Assembly: GCF_017573505.1 (NCBI RefSeq)
Contig: NZ_JAGEOJ010000007.1
Coordinates: 407,102-471,101, forward strand
From: Actinomadura barringtoniae
Lineage (GTDB): Bacteria > Actinomycetota > Actinomycetes > Streptosporangiales > Streptosporangiaceae
Direction of reading: 5' to 3'
DNA: 64,000 bases
The notes below the pieces were generated by a model. It did not search any database and was not told the DNA's origin. It worked only from the letters and a program-made list of their open reading frames with translations. The position numbers were made by a program, and so were the translations under genes. Each line of letters starts with the position of its first letter. Positions within the stretch are counted from its first letter, which is position 1. Shown here piece by piece: positions 42,027 to 51,235 of the stretch.

Positions 42027-43379
42027 TCAGAGATGCCCCACTTGGACATAGAGGAAGATGGGGCGCTTGGTCGGCATGAGGATGCGGCCGGCGGAGTCGG
42101 CCATCTTGAAGAAGATCTTGCACTTGGTCGGCCGGTTCGCCGCCTTCACCCGGACCCGCACGTCGACCATGTGGCCGGGCGAGGTCTCGGGAATCGGCAC
42201 GCTCTTCGGCGCGAAGCACGGGCTGTCGCCGATCTGGATCAGCTTCCGGTTGCTCCATTGGACGCTGCCGGAATTGCGCAGCCGCCACACCTTCTCGAAC
42301 GTGCTGCCCGCCTTGACGAGCGTCCCGTCCGGGTAGGTGATGTCCTTGATGAACGTGGAGTCGTCCTTGGGCTTGGGCATCGGGACAACCGAGGCGTGCA
42401 CCGGCGGCTGCTTGGGCTCGCCGTCCGCCGACGGCCAGGCGATGTAGACACCGCCGCCGATGACGATCATGGCGACCGCGGCGGCGGCGAAGATCCAGAC
42501 CGGGAAGCGGCGCTGCTTCTTCGGCGGCGCGGTGGGAGCGTGCGGCGGCGGAGTGCCGGGGCCGGGGTCGGTCGGCGGGCCGCCGTCGTCCCCGTCGAAG
42601 CCGTGCGAGGCGTTCCAGCCCTGGGAGCTCTCACCGCCGGGCCAGGCTCCGGCGGGCCAAGCGGTGTTATCGCCGCCCGGACCCGGGGCGCCCGGCATGC
42701 CCGGGGCTCCCGGCGCACCTGCGCCCGGCCCGTACGGGGAGCCGACACCCTGGCCGCCCATCGGAACGCCCTCGGGGCCGAGGGTTCCAGGGGCTCCGGA
42801 AGGTCCGGGAGGTCCGGCTTCGAACGCCGCCGCGGCGCCCGGACCGGCGCCAGGCATGCCAGGCGCGGCCGGACCACCGGGTCCACCAGGTAGGCCGGGA
42901 CCGCCAGGAGTGCCGAGGTCGGTCGCGCCGCCGGCTGCGGCCGTGGCGGCGTCCGCCATGGGGTCGACCGAGAAGCCGGCATGCGGGCCCTGCGGCACCG
43001 CCCCGGGCTCGACCTCGCCCCATTCCTCGGCGTCCTCCGCCGCGGTCATGGCGTCGCGGGCCTTCTGCCAGTGGGCGCGCCACTCGCGTTCGGTCTCCAC
43101 CGGGTCCAGGCCAAGCCGGTCGACCGCGAGCACGCGCACGAACTCCCAGGTCGTGCCCCAGCTCGGGAGCGAACGACCCTGAGCCGCTGCCGCCAGGGAC
43201 GACTTGGAGGCGGCGGCGCCCATCGCGGCCATCTCCGCGTACGAGGGATCGCCGGCAGACTTCTTCAGCCGCCACAGGAGCTCGGCCAATGCCGCGACCG
43301 GCCCCGACGCCGGATCCGGCCGTCGCGACCTGCGGCCCCGCCTGCCGCCTTCCTGTCCCTGACCAACCGAGGTATCCAC
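42027..43379 (-). CDS. Membrane-anchored HTH protein with extracellular NBR1-Ig-like domain
   Basis: A 450-residue protein in four parts. (1) N-terminal XRE-like helix-turn-helix, residues about 20-95 (VAALAELLWRLKKSAGDPSY, SLAAAAQGRSLPSWGTTWEF). (2) A Gly/Pro/Ala-rich linker of about 170 residues. (3) A membrane helix (FPVWIFAAAAVAMIVIGGGV) after KKQRR. (4) An outer domain with DITYPDGTLVKAGSTFEKVW and WRLRNSGSVQWSNRKLIQIG, the NBR1/Ig-like central-domain pattern. This links a DNA-binding-type domain inside to a ligand-like domain outside. The GTG at 43379 with AAGGGAG is preferred over TTG 43403. Confidence 0.85.
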   Translation of the reverse strand: MDTSVGQGQEGGRRGRRSRRPDPASGPVAALAELLWRLKKSAGDPSYAEMAAMGAAASKSSLAAAAQGRSLPSWGTTWEFVRVLAVDRLGLDPVETEREWRAHWQKARDAMTAAEDAEEWGEVEPGAVPQGPHAGFSVDPMADAATAAAGGATDLGTPGGPGLPGGPGGPAAPGMPGAGPGAAAAFEAGPPGPSGAPGTLGPEGVPMGGQGVGSPYGPGAGAPGAPGMPGAPGPGGDNTAWPAGAWPGGESSQGWNASHGFDGDDGGPPTDPGPGTPPPHAPTAPPKKQRRFPVWIFAAAAVAMIVIGGGVYIAWPSADGEPKQPPVHASVVPMPKPKDDSTFIKDITYPDGTLVKAGSTFEKVWRLRNSGSVQWSNRKLIQIGDSPCFAPKSVPIPETSPGHMVDVRVRVKAANRPTKCKIFFKMADSAGRILMPTKRPIFLYVQVGHL

Positions 43380-43539
43380 ACCTGCTCCCTTTCGTAACTC
43401 CAAGGAGCTGCCTCACCACAGATCATGTCCAGACCCTTGACGATACCGGCCGAGATGCGTCCGAAAGGACAGACCGAGGATGAAAACGGTGATGACCAAG
43501 GGGACGGTGTCCTTACTCAGATCTGTGCCAGATCTGTGC

Positions 43540-44727
43540 CTACGCCCTCGACCTGGGACGATGCAGGATCCAGGCGCCGAGGAGGGCCCCGGTGAACTGG
43601 AAGGATGCGATGGCGATCACCAAGCCGACGACCCCGATCGCGTCGGCGAAGGCGCCCGTGAGGGCCGCCCCCACCGCCGAGGCGGCGATCTTGAGGCTGC
43701 CCCCGGTGGTGTTGACCTGACCGAGCCGATCGGGTGGCGATTCGCGCTGGCGGAGCATCAGGGTCGAGGCGAACACCGGCCCCTCACTCACGCCCGCGAG
43801 CAGGAAGAACACCATCGCCCAGCCCAGGGACGGCGCGAGCGCCAGGCAGCCCAGGGCGATCCCGAACGCCACCAGCCCGGCCGGCATCACCGTCTCGGCC
43901 CATTTCAGCGTGAGCCACCGTGCCGAGGCCAGTGATCCGGCCAAGGAGCCGCAGGTCAGGGCCACCAGCAGCAGCCCGCCGGCGCTCGGCGGTGCCCCGA
44001 GGCGCTGCGCCAGCAGAACGGTGGTGACGGCGACCCCGCCGAAGCCCAGCCAGGCCAGCGTCGTGGCCACGGTGAGCCCTCTCAGCACCCGGTTGGCCCA
44101 CAGGAGCACGAGACCGCCGATTGCCACGGAGCGAAACGACGACGCACCCCCCGTATCAACCTGCGGAGGTCTGAAAGGGATAAGAGGAAGGCCGAAAAGA
44201 GCCAGGGCCGCACAGCACACGATCGGTGCCCCGGCGAGGCTCCCGCCGACCGCCGCCGCGAAGGCGGCTCCGAGGCCCGGACCCGCGATCCCCGCGACGT
44301 TGTAGCTCGACGCCTCCAGCCCGTACGCGCGCGTGAGCCGTTCCTCGGGCACGAACCGCGGCAGCAGGCTCGTCAGCGCCACCACGATCGGCTCCGTACA
44401 GCCCACCAGGACGGCCGCGGCGAGCGCGACGACGAGCATCACGCGGCCCGCCAGCAGCAACAGCAGCCCGGACGCCAGCACGTAGATGATCATCAGTCCG
44501 GCGGCGACCACCCGGGGCCGGGCCGTCCGGTCGAACGCGTGCCCGATCAGTGGCCCGCTCAGCACGTACGGCAGCGTCAGGCCGGTCTGCAGGAAACCGG
44601 CGGTCGCGGCGTGCCCGGTACGTGCCTGGACCGTGAGGACCAGGGCGGTGCCCATCCCCTCGGCCGAGACCCGCAGCAAGGTGGCCGCGCCGAGATAAAC
44701 CGGCAGGCCACCGGCACGGGCGCTCAC
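43540..44727 (-). CDS. MFS transporter
   Basis: A 395-residue permease with about 12 membrane helices and the family loop LIGHAFDRTARPRVVAAG between helices 2 and 3. TEPIVVALTSLLPRFVPEER and SSYNVAGIAGPGLGAAFAAA are typical of drug-efflux-like MFS members. The substrate is not identifiable. The GTG at 44727 starts 67 bp from the divergent arginine deiminase gene. Confidence 0.88.
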   Translation of the reverse strand: MSARAGGLPVYLGAATLLRVSAEGMGTALVLTVQARTGHAATAGFLQTGLTLPYVLSGPLIGHAFDRTARPRVVAAGLMIIYVLASGLLLLLAGRVMLVVALAAAVLVGCTEPIVVALTSLLPRFVPEERLTRAYGLEASSYNVAGIAGPGLGAAFAAAVGGSLAGAPIVCCAALALFGLPLIPFRPPQVDTGGASSFRSVAIGGLVLLWANRVLRGLTVATTLAWLGFGGVAVTTVLLAQRLGAPPSAGGLLLVALTCGSLAGSLASARWLTLKWAETVMPAGLVAFGIALGCLALAPSLGWAMVFFLLAGVSEGPVFASTLMLRQRESPPDRLGQVNTTGGSLKIAASAVGAALTGAFADAIGVVGLVIAIASFQFTGALLGAWILHRPRSRA

Positions 44728-44794
44728 CGCTGGATCGTGACATACGCGATGACCACGTGAAAACCACGCCAGAACCGGACCTTAGACTGCCGAT

Positions 44795-46006
44795 GTGGCA
44801 GACAAGCACCAGCACCGGGTAACCAGCGAGGTAGGACGGCTGCGCACCGTACTGCTGCACCGTCCGGGCGCCGAACTGAAGCGGCTGACCCCGCGCAACA
44901 GCGACAAGCTGTTGTTCGACGCGATCCCGTGGGTGGGGCGGGCCCAGGAGGAGCACGACGGCTTCGCCCAGGCCCTGCGGGAGCGGGGCGTGGAGGTCCT
45001 CTACCTGACCGAACTGCTCCAGGACGCCCTGGAGTACGAGGCGGCCCGCGAGCAGGCGATCTCCTACGTTCTGGACGACAAGCGCCTCGGCGACCAGCTC
45101 CGCCGCGTGGTGAAGGGCTATCTGGACGGCCTGGACCCCGAGGATCTCTCCCACACCCTGATCGCGGGCCTGGCCCACGAGGAGCTGAAGGCGGGCCACG
45201 GCCTGGTCTACCGCCTGATGGACCGGCACGACTTCGTGATCGACCCGCTCCCCGGCCTGCTGTTCACCCGCGACAACAGCGCCTGGATCGGCGATCGCGT
45301 CGCCGTCACGAGCCTGGCGATGCCCGCCCGCCACGGCGAGTCGGCGATCACCGGCCTGATCTACGCCCACCACCCGCGTTTCGCGGGCCTGGAGCCGGTG
45401 TACGACCCGTCCCTGGAGCACCTGGAGGGCGGCGACATCCTGCTCCTGTCGCCCGGCGTGCTGGCCGTCGGCACCGGCGAACGCACCACGCCCGCCGGGG
45501 TGGAGCGCCTGGCCCGGCAGGTGTTCGACGCGGGTCTGGCCCACACCGTGCTGGCCGTTCCGATCGCTCAGGAACGCGCGACCATGCATCTGGACACCGT
45601 CTGCACCATGGTCGACGTCGACACGGTCGTGATGTACCCGCCGGTCGCGCACTCCCTGCAGGCCTTCACGGTCACCTCGGCGAACGGCGACCTGCGCGTC
45701 TCCGAGCCCCGCCAGTTCCTGGAGGCCGCCGCCGAGGCGATGGGCCTGGACCGCCTCAAGGTGATCGACACCGGCCTGGACCCGGTCACCGCCGAACGCG
45801 AGCAGTGGGACGACGGCAACAACACCCTCGCCGTCGCGCCCCGCCTGGCCGTGGCGTACGAGCGCAACATCGAGACCAACGCCCAGCTGGAGGCGGCCGG
45901 CATCGAGGTCATCCGCATCAGCGGCAGCGAGCTGGGCAGCGGCCGGGGCGGCCCGCGCTGCATGTCCTGCCCGATCCTGCGCGACGCGCCGCCGCCCGCG
46001 CCCTGA
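44795..46006 (+). CDS. arcA: Arginine deiminase
   Basis: A 403-residue enzyme hydrolysing arginine to citrulline and ammonia. The active site is complete: LFTRDNSAWIG (Asp), HLEGGDILLLSPGVLAVG (Glu/Asp), MHLDTVCTMVD (His), and the nucleophile Cys near the end in RGGPRCMSC. The start is GTG 44795. There is no ornithine carbamoyltransferase or carbamate kinase next to it, so the rest of the ADI pathway is elsewhere or absent. TGATC recurs three times with period 14 across the stop, followed by a strong terminator. Confidence 0.95.
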   Translation: MADKHQHRVTSEVGRLRTVLLHRPGAELKRLTPRNSDKLLFDAIPWVGRAQEEHDGFAQALRERGVEVLYLTELLQDALEYEAAREQAISYVLDDKRLGDQLRRVVKGYLDGLDPEDLSHTLIAGLAHEELKAGHGLVYRLMDRHDFVIDPLPGLLFTRDNSAWIGDRVAVTSLAMPARHGESAITGLIYAHHPRFAGLEPVYDPSLEHLEGGDILLLSPGVLAVGTGERTTPAGVERLARQVFDAGLAHTVLAVPIAQERATMHLDTVCTMVDVDTVVMYPPVAHSLQAFTVTSANGDLRVSEPRQFLEAAAEAMGLDRLKVIDTGLDPVTAEREQWDDGNNTLAVAPRLAVAYERNIETNAQLEAAGIEVIRISGSELGSGRGGPRCMSCPILRDAPPPAP

Positions 46007-46048
46007 TCATCGGCACCTGATCGCCTGCACCTGATCACTGGTAAACGA

Positions 46049-46078
46049 AAAAGCCCCCGGCCGTGGCCGGGGGCTTTT
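46049..46078 (+). terminator. Strong Rho-independent terminator
   Basis: A perfect 14-bp stem, AAAAGCCCCCGGCC (46049-46062) with its complement at 46065-46078, ends in a T-run (CTTTTCT) downstream of arcA. Confidence 0.95.
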
Positions 46079-46224
46079 CTCACGTTGGAGGCTCGGGCGG
46101 TGTCGACGGGGGCACGACAGCGCCCGAGCTTGTTGAGGACCATACAAGATTGAACGAAGGTCCGGCTAGGTGGGGGTATGCCCCTTTGAACACCAGTCCG
46201 GCTACGGCCGCCCGGCTAAGCCCG

Positions 46225-46848
46225 TTAAGCCGGGTACGCCCGGCCGGTGATGACGCCGTGGCGGGCCCCGTTCACGGCCTTGCCGTTGGGGCGATCCTGC
46301 GGGTCGGGCAGCTCGGAGAGCTCAGGGGCGACCGCGTGGGCCGCGCGATGCGGGGTCGAGCCGTTGGCGGAGACCGTGTGGGGCGCGTTGATCCGCGCCC
46401 AGACCGTGGTGGCGCCGTCCTCATGACGTACGCCCCAGCCCTCGGTGAGCGCCTCGACGATGCCGAGGCCGCGACCGCCCAGCGACGAGAGAGTCCCAGG
46501 TCCTCGGCGTGGCTCGGTCATGGCGCCGCCGTCGCTGACCGCGACCTCCAGGCAGTCGCCCTTCTGCGACCAGGTGACCCTGACCTGTCCTGACGGCAGC
46601 GGGCGCGCGTGGCGCAGGGCGTTGCTGAGCAGCTCGCTGAGGATGACGCAGGCGTCGTCCACGACCGACTCGTAGACCCCGGAGGCGTTCAACTCGGAAC
46701 TGAGCCGCTTACGGGCGACCGCGACGCTGGACGGCGCATGTGGCAGCAGTACGACGCTCGACGCCCTCACCTCTCGCTCGTCCTCTCCGCTCCGCCTGTT
46801 CCGGTACGACCGAAATGCCCAATTGGTGATGGCCGGAAACATGTGCAC
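46225..46848 (-). CDS. Anti-sigma-type ATP-binding protein (HATPase_c, RsbW-like)
   Basis: A 207-residue protein built on one GHKL ATPase domain (residues about 35-155): N box VILSELLSNALRHARPL, then VSDGGAMTEPRRGPG and SLGGRGLGIVEALTEGWGV. There is no HisKA, so it is of the RsbW/SpoIIAB type that phosphorylates STAS antagonists or binds sigma factors. The tail after residue 160 is Pro-rich and variable. The GTG at 46848 is used (GGTGAGA upstream); an ATG two codons on is equally possible. Confidence 0.85.
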   Translation of the reverse strand: MHMFPAITNWAFRSYRNRRSGEDEREVRASSVVLLPHAPSSVAVARKRLSSELNASGVYESVVDDACVILSELLSNALRHARPLPSGQVRVTWSQKGDCLEVAVSDGGAMTEPRRGPGTLSSLGGRGLGIVEALTEGWGVRHEDGATTVWARINAPHTVSANGSTPHRAAHAVAPELSELPDPQDRPNGKAVNGARHGVITGRAYPA

Positions 46849-47215
46849 CCCGTCTCACCACTCGCCCAACGAGCGACTGACCATCCGGTCACGGCCATCA
46901 CCCCCGTACGCGGTGCTCGAACGGAACCCCGTGGCCAACGGAACACCAACTAAAGATCTATCCAGCCGCCGGCGGATTACTCCTCGCACGCGCGTTTCGT
47001 CCGTCACACTGCCGCCACACTGCACTTTCCACCAGGCTCACCGCGCATGCCCTGTCAAGATCACGGCAAGATCCGGCCAACACCTCCACCATCGCTTCGG
47101 CTGGCCGGTATAGGCCGCCCCCGTCCGGCCGCCCCAAGGTCCAATTTCTCGCCCCCGATCCCGCGAAATGACCGAGCCAAAGTGGCCACCCCGCCATTCC
47201 CACCCTGCCCACCTC
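46849..47215. other. 367-bp intergenic region
   Basis: No supported gene. It contains the upstream region of the anti-sigma-type ATPase gene and the 3' flank of the sensor kinase gene. No clear terminator or operator was seen. Confidence 0.5.
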
Positions 47216-49099
47216 TCAGAGAGTCGGGGGCGTGGCGGCGCCCAGTTCCAGGCGCATGCAGGTGCCGGCGCCGGGGTTGGGGAGGGCGGCGATGGTTCCG
47301 CCCTGGGCCTCGGTGAGGCGCTTGACGATGTAGAGGCCCAGGCCGATGCCGCCGAAGCGGCGGCGGTCGCCCGCCTCGCCCTGCACGAAGCGCTCGAAGA
47401 TGCGGTCGTGATCACCGGGGGCGATGCCGATGCCCTCGTCGGCGACCGTGATCACCAGGCGGTCGCCCTCCGGGCGGGCGTGGACGCTCACCGTGCCGCC
47501 GTCGGGCGAGTACTTGAAGGCGTTCTCCAGCAGCTGGCCCAGCACGATGTCGGTGGCCATCACGTCGCCCAGGGCCTGCGGGAGGCCGGGAGCGATCTCC
47601 AGCCGGACGTCGTGGACGCCCGACAGGGACTGGAAGCCCGCGACCACGCCGGTCAGCACGCGGACCAGGTCGAACGACTCGTTGGTCACGGTGAGCTCGT
47701 CGGCGCCGGCCCGGGAGCCCAGCAGCAGGTGCTCGACCAGGCGCCCGAGGGACTGGGCCCGTTCGGCGATCGTGGCGACGGCGGAACGCCGGTCGGTGTC
47801 GGCCAGCTCGTCCCAGCGGTTCACCAGCGTGCTCGCGAAGCCCTGCACCACGGTGATCGGGGTGCGCAGCTCGTGGCTGGTCGTGGCCAGGAACAGGTCC
47901 TTGGCCTCCTCCAGCGCCTTGGCCTCGCTGACGTCGCGGAAGTCGACGACCAGCCCGCCCGTCTCCTCGATCTCCGCCGACAGCACGTTCAGCCAGACGC
48001 CCGACTCCAGCGGGAAGGTCAGCATCTCGCCCGGCGCGGGCTTCTCGAAGGGCAGCTCACGGCCGATCACCTCGTCGCCGGACAGCCCGGTCAGCACGTG
48101 GGCGGCCGGGTTCCACTGCCGGACGAGGCCGTGCCGGTCCAGCACCGCGATCCCGTCCGCGCTGGAGTCGATCACCGCGCGTTCGTGCGCGCGCTGGCGG
48201 ACGACCTCGGCGTAGGCGACCGCGTTGCCGACCGCGACCCCGGCGTGCCCGGCGAGCAGTTCGAGCAGCTCCAGCTCGGTGTGGCCGATCTTGCGGCCCG
48301 AGAACAGTGCGTAGAGCGCGCCGTACGGCTTGTTCTGGAGGAACGAGAGGCCGAGCGCGATCGTGTGGAGGCCGGGCAGCTCGGACCAGATCAGATCGCC
48401 GAGCCGCCGCTCGCCTGTGGCGAGCATCACGGTCTTGCCCGACCGCAGCAGCTCCCCGACCAGGCTCGGGCGCAGCTCGGCGGTGGACCCGCGCAGCTGG
48501 TCGGGCAGCCCGTACATGCTGACCAGCCGCAGCCGCTCGTCGTCGATCCGCACGAACCCGCCCGCGTCCGCGCCGGTCAGCTCGATCAGCGCGGCGGTGA
48601 TCCGGTCGAGGACGACGCCCAGGTCCAGCTCGGCGTTCAGGTCGGCGACGATGTCGTTCAGCCGCCGTACGAGCCGGGCCCGCTCGGCCATGTGGTGCTG
48701 GGCGACCTCGTCCTCCTCGACCGGGTGGTAGACCTCCACCCAGCCGAGCAGGTCGCCCGCGCGGTCCTGCAGCACGCTGGTGTCGATGCGGACGTCGATC
48801 AGGCGGCCGTCCCGGTGGAATCGCCGGGTCGCGATGGAGATCTGGCCGGTGTCGCTCTCGCCCGCCCGCCGCGTCAGCAGCCGTTCCAGAACGGCGTTGT
48901 GCTCGGCCTTGAGCTCGCCGGGCACGATCGGCGGCACCCGGCCGATGACCTCGTGCGCGGCCCAGCCGAACATCCGCTCGGCCGCCGGATTCCACACCGT
49001 GACGCGCGATCGCCGGTCGACGGCCACGATCGCATCGGCCGCGCACTGGATGACGGCGCGGGCGATCGGGTCATGGACGTCGGGCGACACGCCTGTCAT
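47216..49099 (-). CDS. Soluble PAS-GAF-PAS sensor histidine kinase
   Basis: A 627-residue kinase without membrane helices. PAS1 covers residues 12-130 (AADAIVAVDRRSRVTVWNPA), GAF about 150-310 (GGFVRIDDERLRLVSMYGLP), and PAS2 about 325-400 (DSSADGIAVLDRHGLVRQWN). HisKA follows with TTSHELRTPITVVQGFASTL, then HATPase with LLENAFKYSPDGGTV, VADEGIGIAPGDHDRIFERF and GGIGLGLYIVKRL. The ATG at 49099 is preferred. No response regulator is adjacent, so it is an orphan kinase. Confidence 0.92.
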   Translation of the reverse strand: MTGVSPDVHDPIARAVIQCAADAIVAVDRRSRVTVWNPAAERMFGWAAHEVIGRVPPIVPGELKAEHNAVLERLLTRRAGESDTGQISIATRRFHRDGRLIDVRIDTSVLQDRAGDLLGWVEVYHPVEEDEVAQHHMAERARLVRRLNDIVADLNAELDLGVVLDRITAALIELTGADAGGFVRIDDERLRLVSMYGLPDQLRGSTAELRPSLVGELLRSGKTVMLATGERRLGDLIWSELPGLHTIALGLSFLQNKPYGALYALFSGRKIGHTELELLELLAGHAGVAVGNAVAYAEVVRQRAHERAVIDSSADGIAVLDRHGLVRQWNPAAHVLTGLSGDEVIGRELPFEKPAPGEMLTFPLESGVWLNVLSAEIEETGGLVVDFRDVSEAKALEEAKDLFLATTSHELRTPITVVQGFASTLVNRWDELADTDRRSAVATIAERAQSLGRLVEHLLLGSRAGADELTVTNESFDLVRVLTGVVAGFQSLSGVHDVRLEIAPGLPQALGDVMATDIVLGQLLENAFKYSPDGGTVSVHARPEGDRLVITVADEGIGIAPGDHDRIFERFVQGEAGDRRRFGGIGLGLYIVKRLTEAQGGTIAALPNPGAGTCMRLELGAATPPTL

Positions 49100-49204
49100 C
49101 GTGCCACCGGATCTCGCGTCGGCGCCGGGCAACCACCGCCGAAACGTTTCCACCGGACGTCCCATTCGTCCGCAAGACTTCACCGAAAACCGGAACATCG
49201 CCCG

Positions 49205-50620
49205 TCACACCGGGGTCGCATCGGCCTCTCCGGCCGCACCGGAAGCACCGGGCGCGCCGCCCGCACCGGCCGCCGCGCGGTCGCCGCCCCCGATCCGGCC
49301 GATCAGGATCGCGGCCAGGCCGGCCACCAGGAACGACAGCAGCGAGGCGCTCATCCAGCTCTGCGGGGTGAAGCTCAGCGCGCTCTGCACGTCGCCCCAG
49401 AAGTCGGCCCACCAGCTCACGCCGCCCGGGTTGATCAGCTGGTAGACGGCGAAGCCGACCACCCAGGCCGCGATCATGCCCCAGCGGGACGGCGCCGCCA
49501 GCGTGGTGTCCCAGCCGCGGCGGCGGCCCCGGCCGAGGAAGAAGTCGGCGGCCAGCACACCGAGCAGCGGCACGAACACCGACCCGATCAGCGACAGGAA
49601 GCTTGCGTAGTCGCCGATGTCCAGCAGCAGCGCCAGCGCGGTGATCAGTACGCCCAGCCCGACCGACAGCACGCGGCGGTCGGCCTTCGGCACCAGGTTC
49701 TGGATCGAGACGGCGGTCGAGTAGACGTTCGCGAAGGACTGGTCGGCCTCCCGCAGCACGAAGATCGCGAAGAAGACCACGCCCAGCGACGCGTTCAGGA
49801 ACGGGTCGTAGATCTTGCTCGTGTCGCCCGCCACCAGCGCGAGGGCCAGCAGGCCGAGGACGTAGGCGACGATCTGCGTCACCGAGTAGCCGATCGCCGC
49901 CGCGCCGAACGCCCCGCGGGCGCTGCGCGCGTGCCGGGTGTAGTCGGCCGCGACCGGCACCCAGGAGATCGACACGGCCAGGGCGGCGTCGGCGCCGAGC
50001 CAGAAGCCGCCCCACGAGCCCTGCGTCAGGTCCGGCAGCGGCTCGCGCAGCAGCTGGACGTAGAAGTAGACCAGCGAGATCATCACGGCGGCCGTCACGT
50101 ACCGGCGCAGCATCCGCACCGAGCCGAGCGGCCAGATCGTCAGCACGGTGGTGAGCACGCCGGCCGCGACCACGTACGTCCAGCGCGGCACCCCGTCCCA
50201 CAGCGCCCGTGCCGCGTCGGCGATCACGATCAGCTCGAACGTGCCCCAGCCGACCAGCTGGGCGATGTTGAGCACGGTCGGCACGTACGACAGCCGGGCG
50301 CCGAACAGCCCGCGCAGCAGCACCATCGCCGGACGCCCGGTGATCGCGCCCGGGGCGGCCGACAGGCCGAGCATCAGCCCGCCGATCGCGGTCCCGACGA
50401 TCATCGCGACGATGCCCGCCACGATCGACAGCGTCGGCTTGCCCGCCGCGTCCGGCGCCAGCACGGTGTACGCGCCGGAGAAGGCGAAGAGGCTGACGCC
50501 GAGGTTGGCCCAGAAGGCGCTCTGGTCCCAGAAGCTGAGGACCTTCGGCGCGGGCTCGTCGAGGGTGTAGGGGACCTCGTCGCGCGGGGCCTCGTGTATG
50601 GAGTCGACGGCAGACGTCAT
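49205..50620 (-). CDS. cytX: CytX-type NCS1 transporter (hydroxymethylpyrimidine uptake)
   Basis: A 471-residue NCS1 (cytosine permease) family transporter with about 12 helices: QSAFWANLGVSLFAFSGAYT, AAPGAITGRPAMVLLRGLFG, SISWVPVAADYTRHARSARG. A TPP riboswitch directly upstream marks it as the CytX subgroup, which imports thiamin pyrimidine (HMP) rather than cytosine. The ATG at 50620 has AGGGAG 8 nt upstream, inside the riboswitch 3' strand. TenA, encoded at 63062, acts in the same salvage route. The C-terminal tail is Gly/Ala-rich. Confidence 0.9.
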   Translation of the reverse strand: MTSAVDSIHEAPRDEVPYTLDEPAPKVLSFWDQSAFWANLGVSLFAFSGAYTVLAPDAAGKPTLSIVAGIVAMIVGTAIGGLMLGLSAAPGAITGRPAMVLLRGLFGARLSYVPTVLNIAQLVGWGTFELIVIADAARALWDGVPRWTYVVAAGVLTTVLTIWPLGSVRMLRRYVTAAVMISLVYFYVQLLREPLPDLTQGSWGGFWLGADAALAVSISWVPVAADYTRHARSARGAFGAAAIGYSVTQIVAYVLGLLALALVAGDTSKIYDPFLNASLGVVFFAIFVLREADQSFANVYSTAVSIQNLVPKADRRVLSVGLGVLITALALLLDIGDYASFLSLIGSVFVPLLGVLAADFFLGRGRRRGWDTTLAAPSRWGMIAAWVVGFAVYQLINPGGVSWWADFWGDVQSALSFTPQSWMSASLLSFLVAGLAAILIGRIGGGDRAAAGAGGAPGASGAAGEADATPV

Positions 50621-50626
50621 CGTGCA

Positions 50627-50722
50627 CGCTCCCTACGCCGGCATTACCCGGACAGGTTCATGCGGTCGGCGGCGCCTGCGTGTGTGCCGCCCTCTCAGCC
50701 CGGTCGGCCCGAGCTCCCGCGG
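50627..50722 (-). promoter_or_regulatory. TPP (THI-box) riboswitch
   Basis: Read on the minus strand, the conserved aptamer parts are all in order: GCGGGAGC, CTGAGAGGGC (complement of 50690-50698), TGAACCTG (50653-50660), and GGGTAATGCCGGCG (50636-50649). A variable GCGGC hairpin lies between the first pair. The 3' strand contains the AGGGAG ribosome site of cytX, so TPP binding should block translation initiation directly. Confidence 0.95.
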
Positions 50723-50853
50723 TGGGTGGTTTTAGGACTGGACAAATCGTACATGCGCACGACGTGATCGCGGCGCGATCGCAGCGCGTCGATGGGCATG
50801 GTCGATCTCGGCGAGCAAGGTCACGCTCACCTCGGAGAAAGCCGGACGTGCGG

Positions 50854-51189
50854 TCAGGCCACGTAGGGCGGGCCCTCCTCGGCGCCCTCCATCGGGCGCC
50901 CGGACTCGGCCCAGCGCTTCATGCCCCCGTCGACGTTCTTGGCCAGCCAGCCCGCCTGGTTGAGCGCGACCGTCACCTGGGCGGACCGCACCCCCGACCG
51001 GCAGACTACGTAGATGTCCTGGTCACGCGGGATCTCTCCCGCCCGGTCGCTCAGTTCGGCCATCGCGATGTGGACGGCCGCCGGCGCGTGCCCGGCGTCC
51101 CACTCGTACTGCTCGCGCACGTCGAGCAGGTACGCGTCCTGCGGAACGTCGGCCGCGTCCACGGCCGCGACGTCGTCCCCGAAAATCAT
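50854..51189 (-). CDS. Rhodanese-domain protein
   Basis: A 111-residue single rhodanese domain. It has the pattern AYLLDVREQYEWDAGHAPAA and the active-site loop VVCRSGVRSA with the persulfide Cys, ending in LAKNVDGGMKRWAESGRPM. It may transfer sulfane sulfur or serve as a sulfur carrier. GGAGGAG lies just before the ATG at 51189. Divergent from the SSI-like lipoprotein gene, 46 bp away. Confidence 0.92.
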   Translation of the reverse strand: MIFGDDVAAVDAADVPQDAYLLDVREQYEWDAGHAPAAVHIAMAELSDRAGEIPRDQDIYVVCRSGVRSAQVTVALNQAGWLAKNVDGGMKRWAESGRPMEGAEEGPPYVA

Positions 51190-51235
51190 CACTCCTCCAT
51201 GGAACCGCGCGGAACCGGTCCGCGTCGAATCACGC

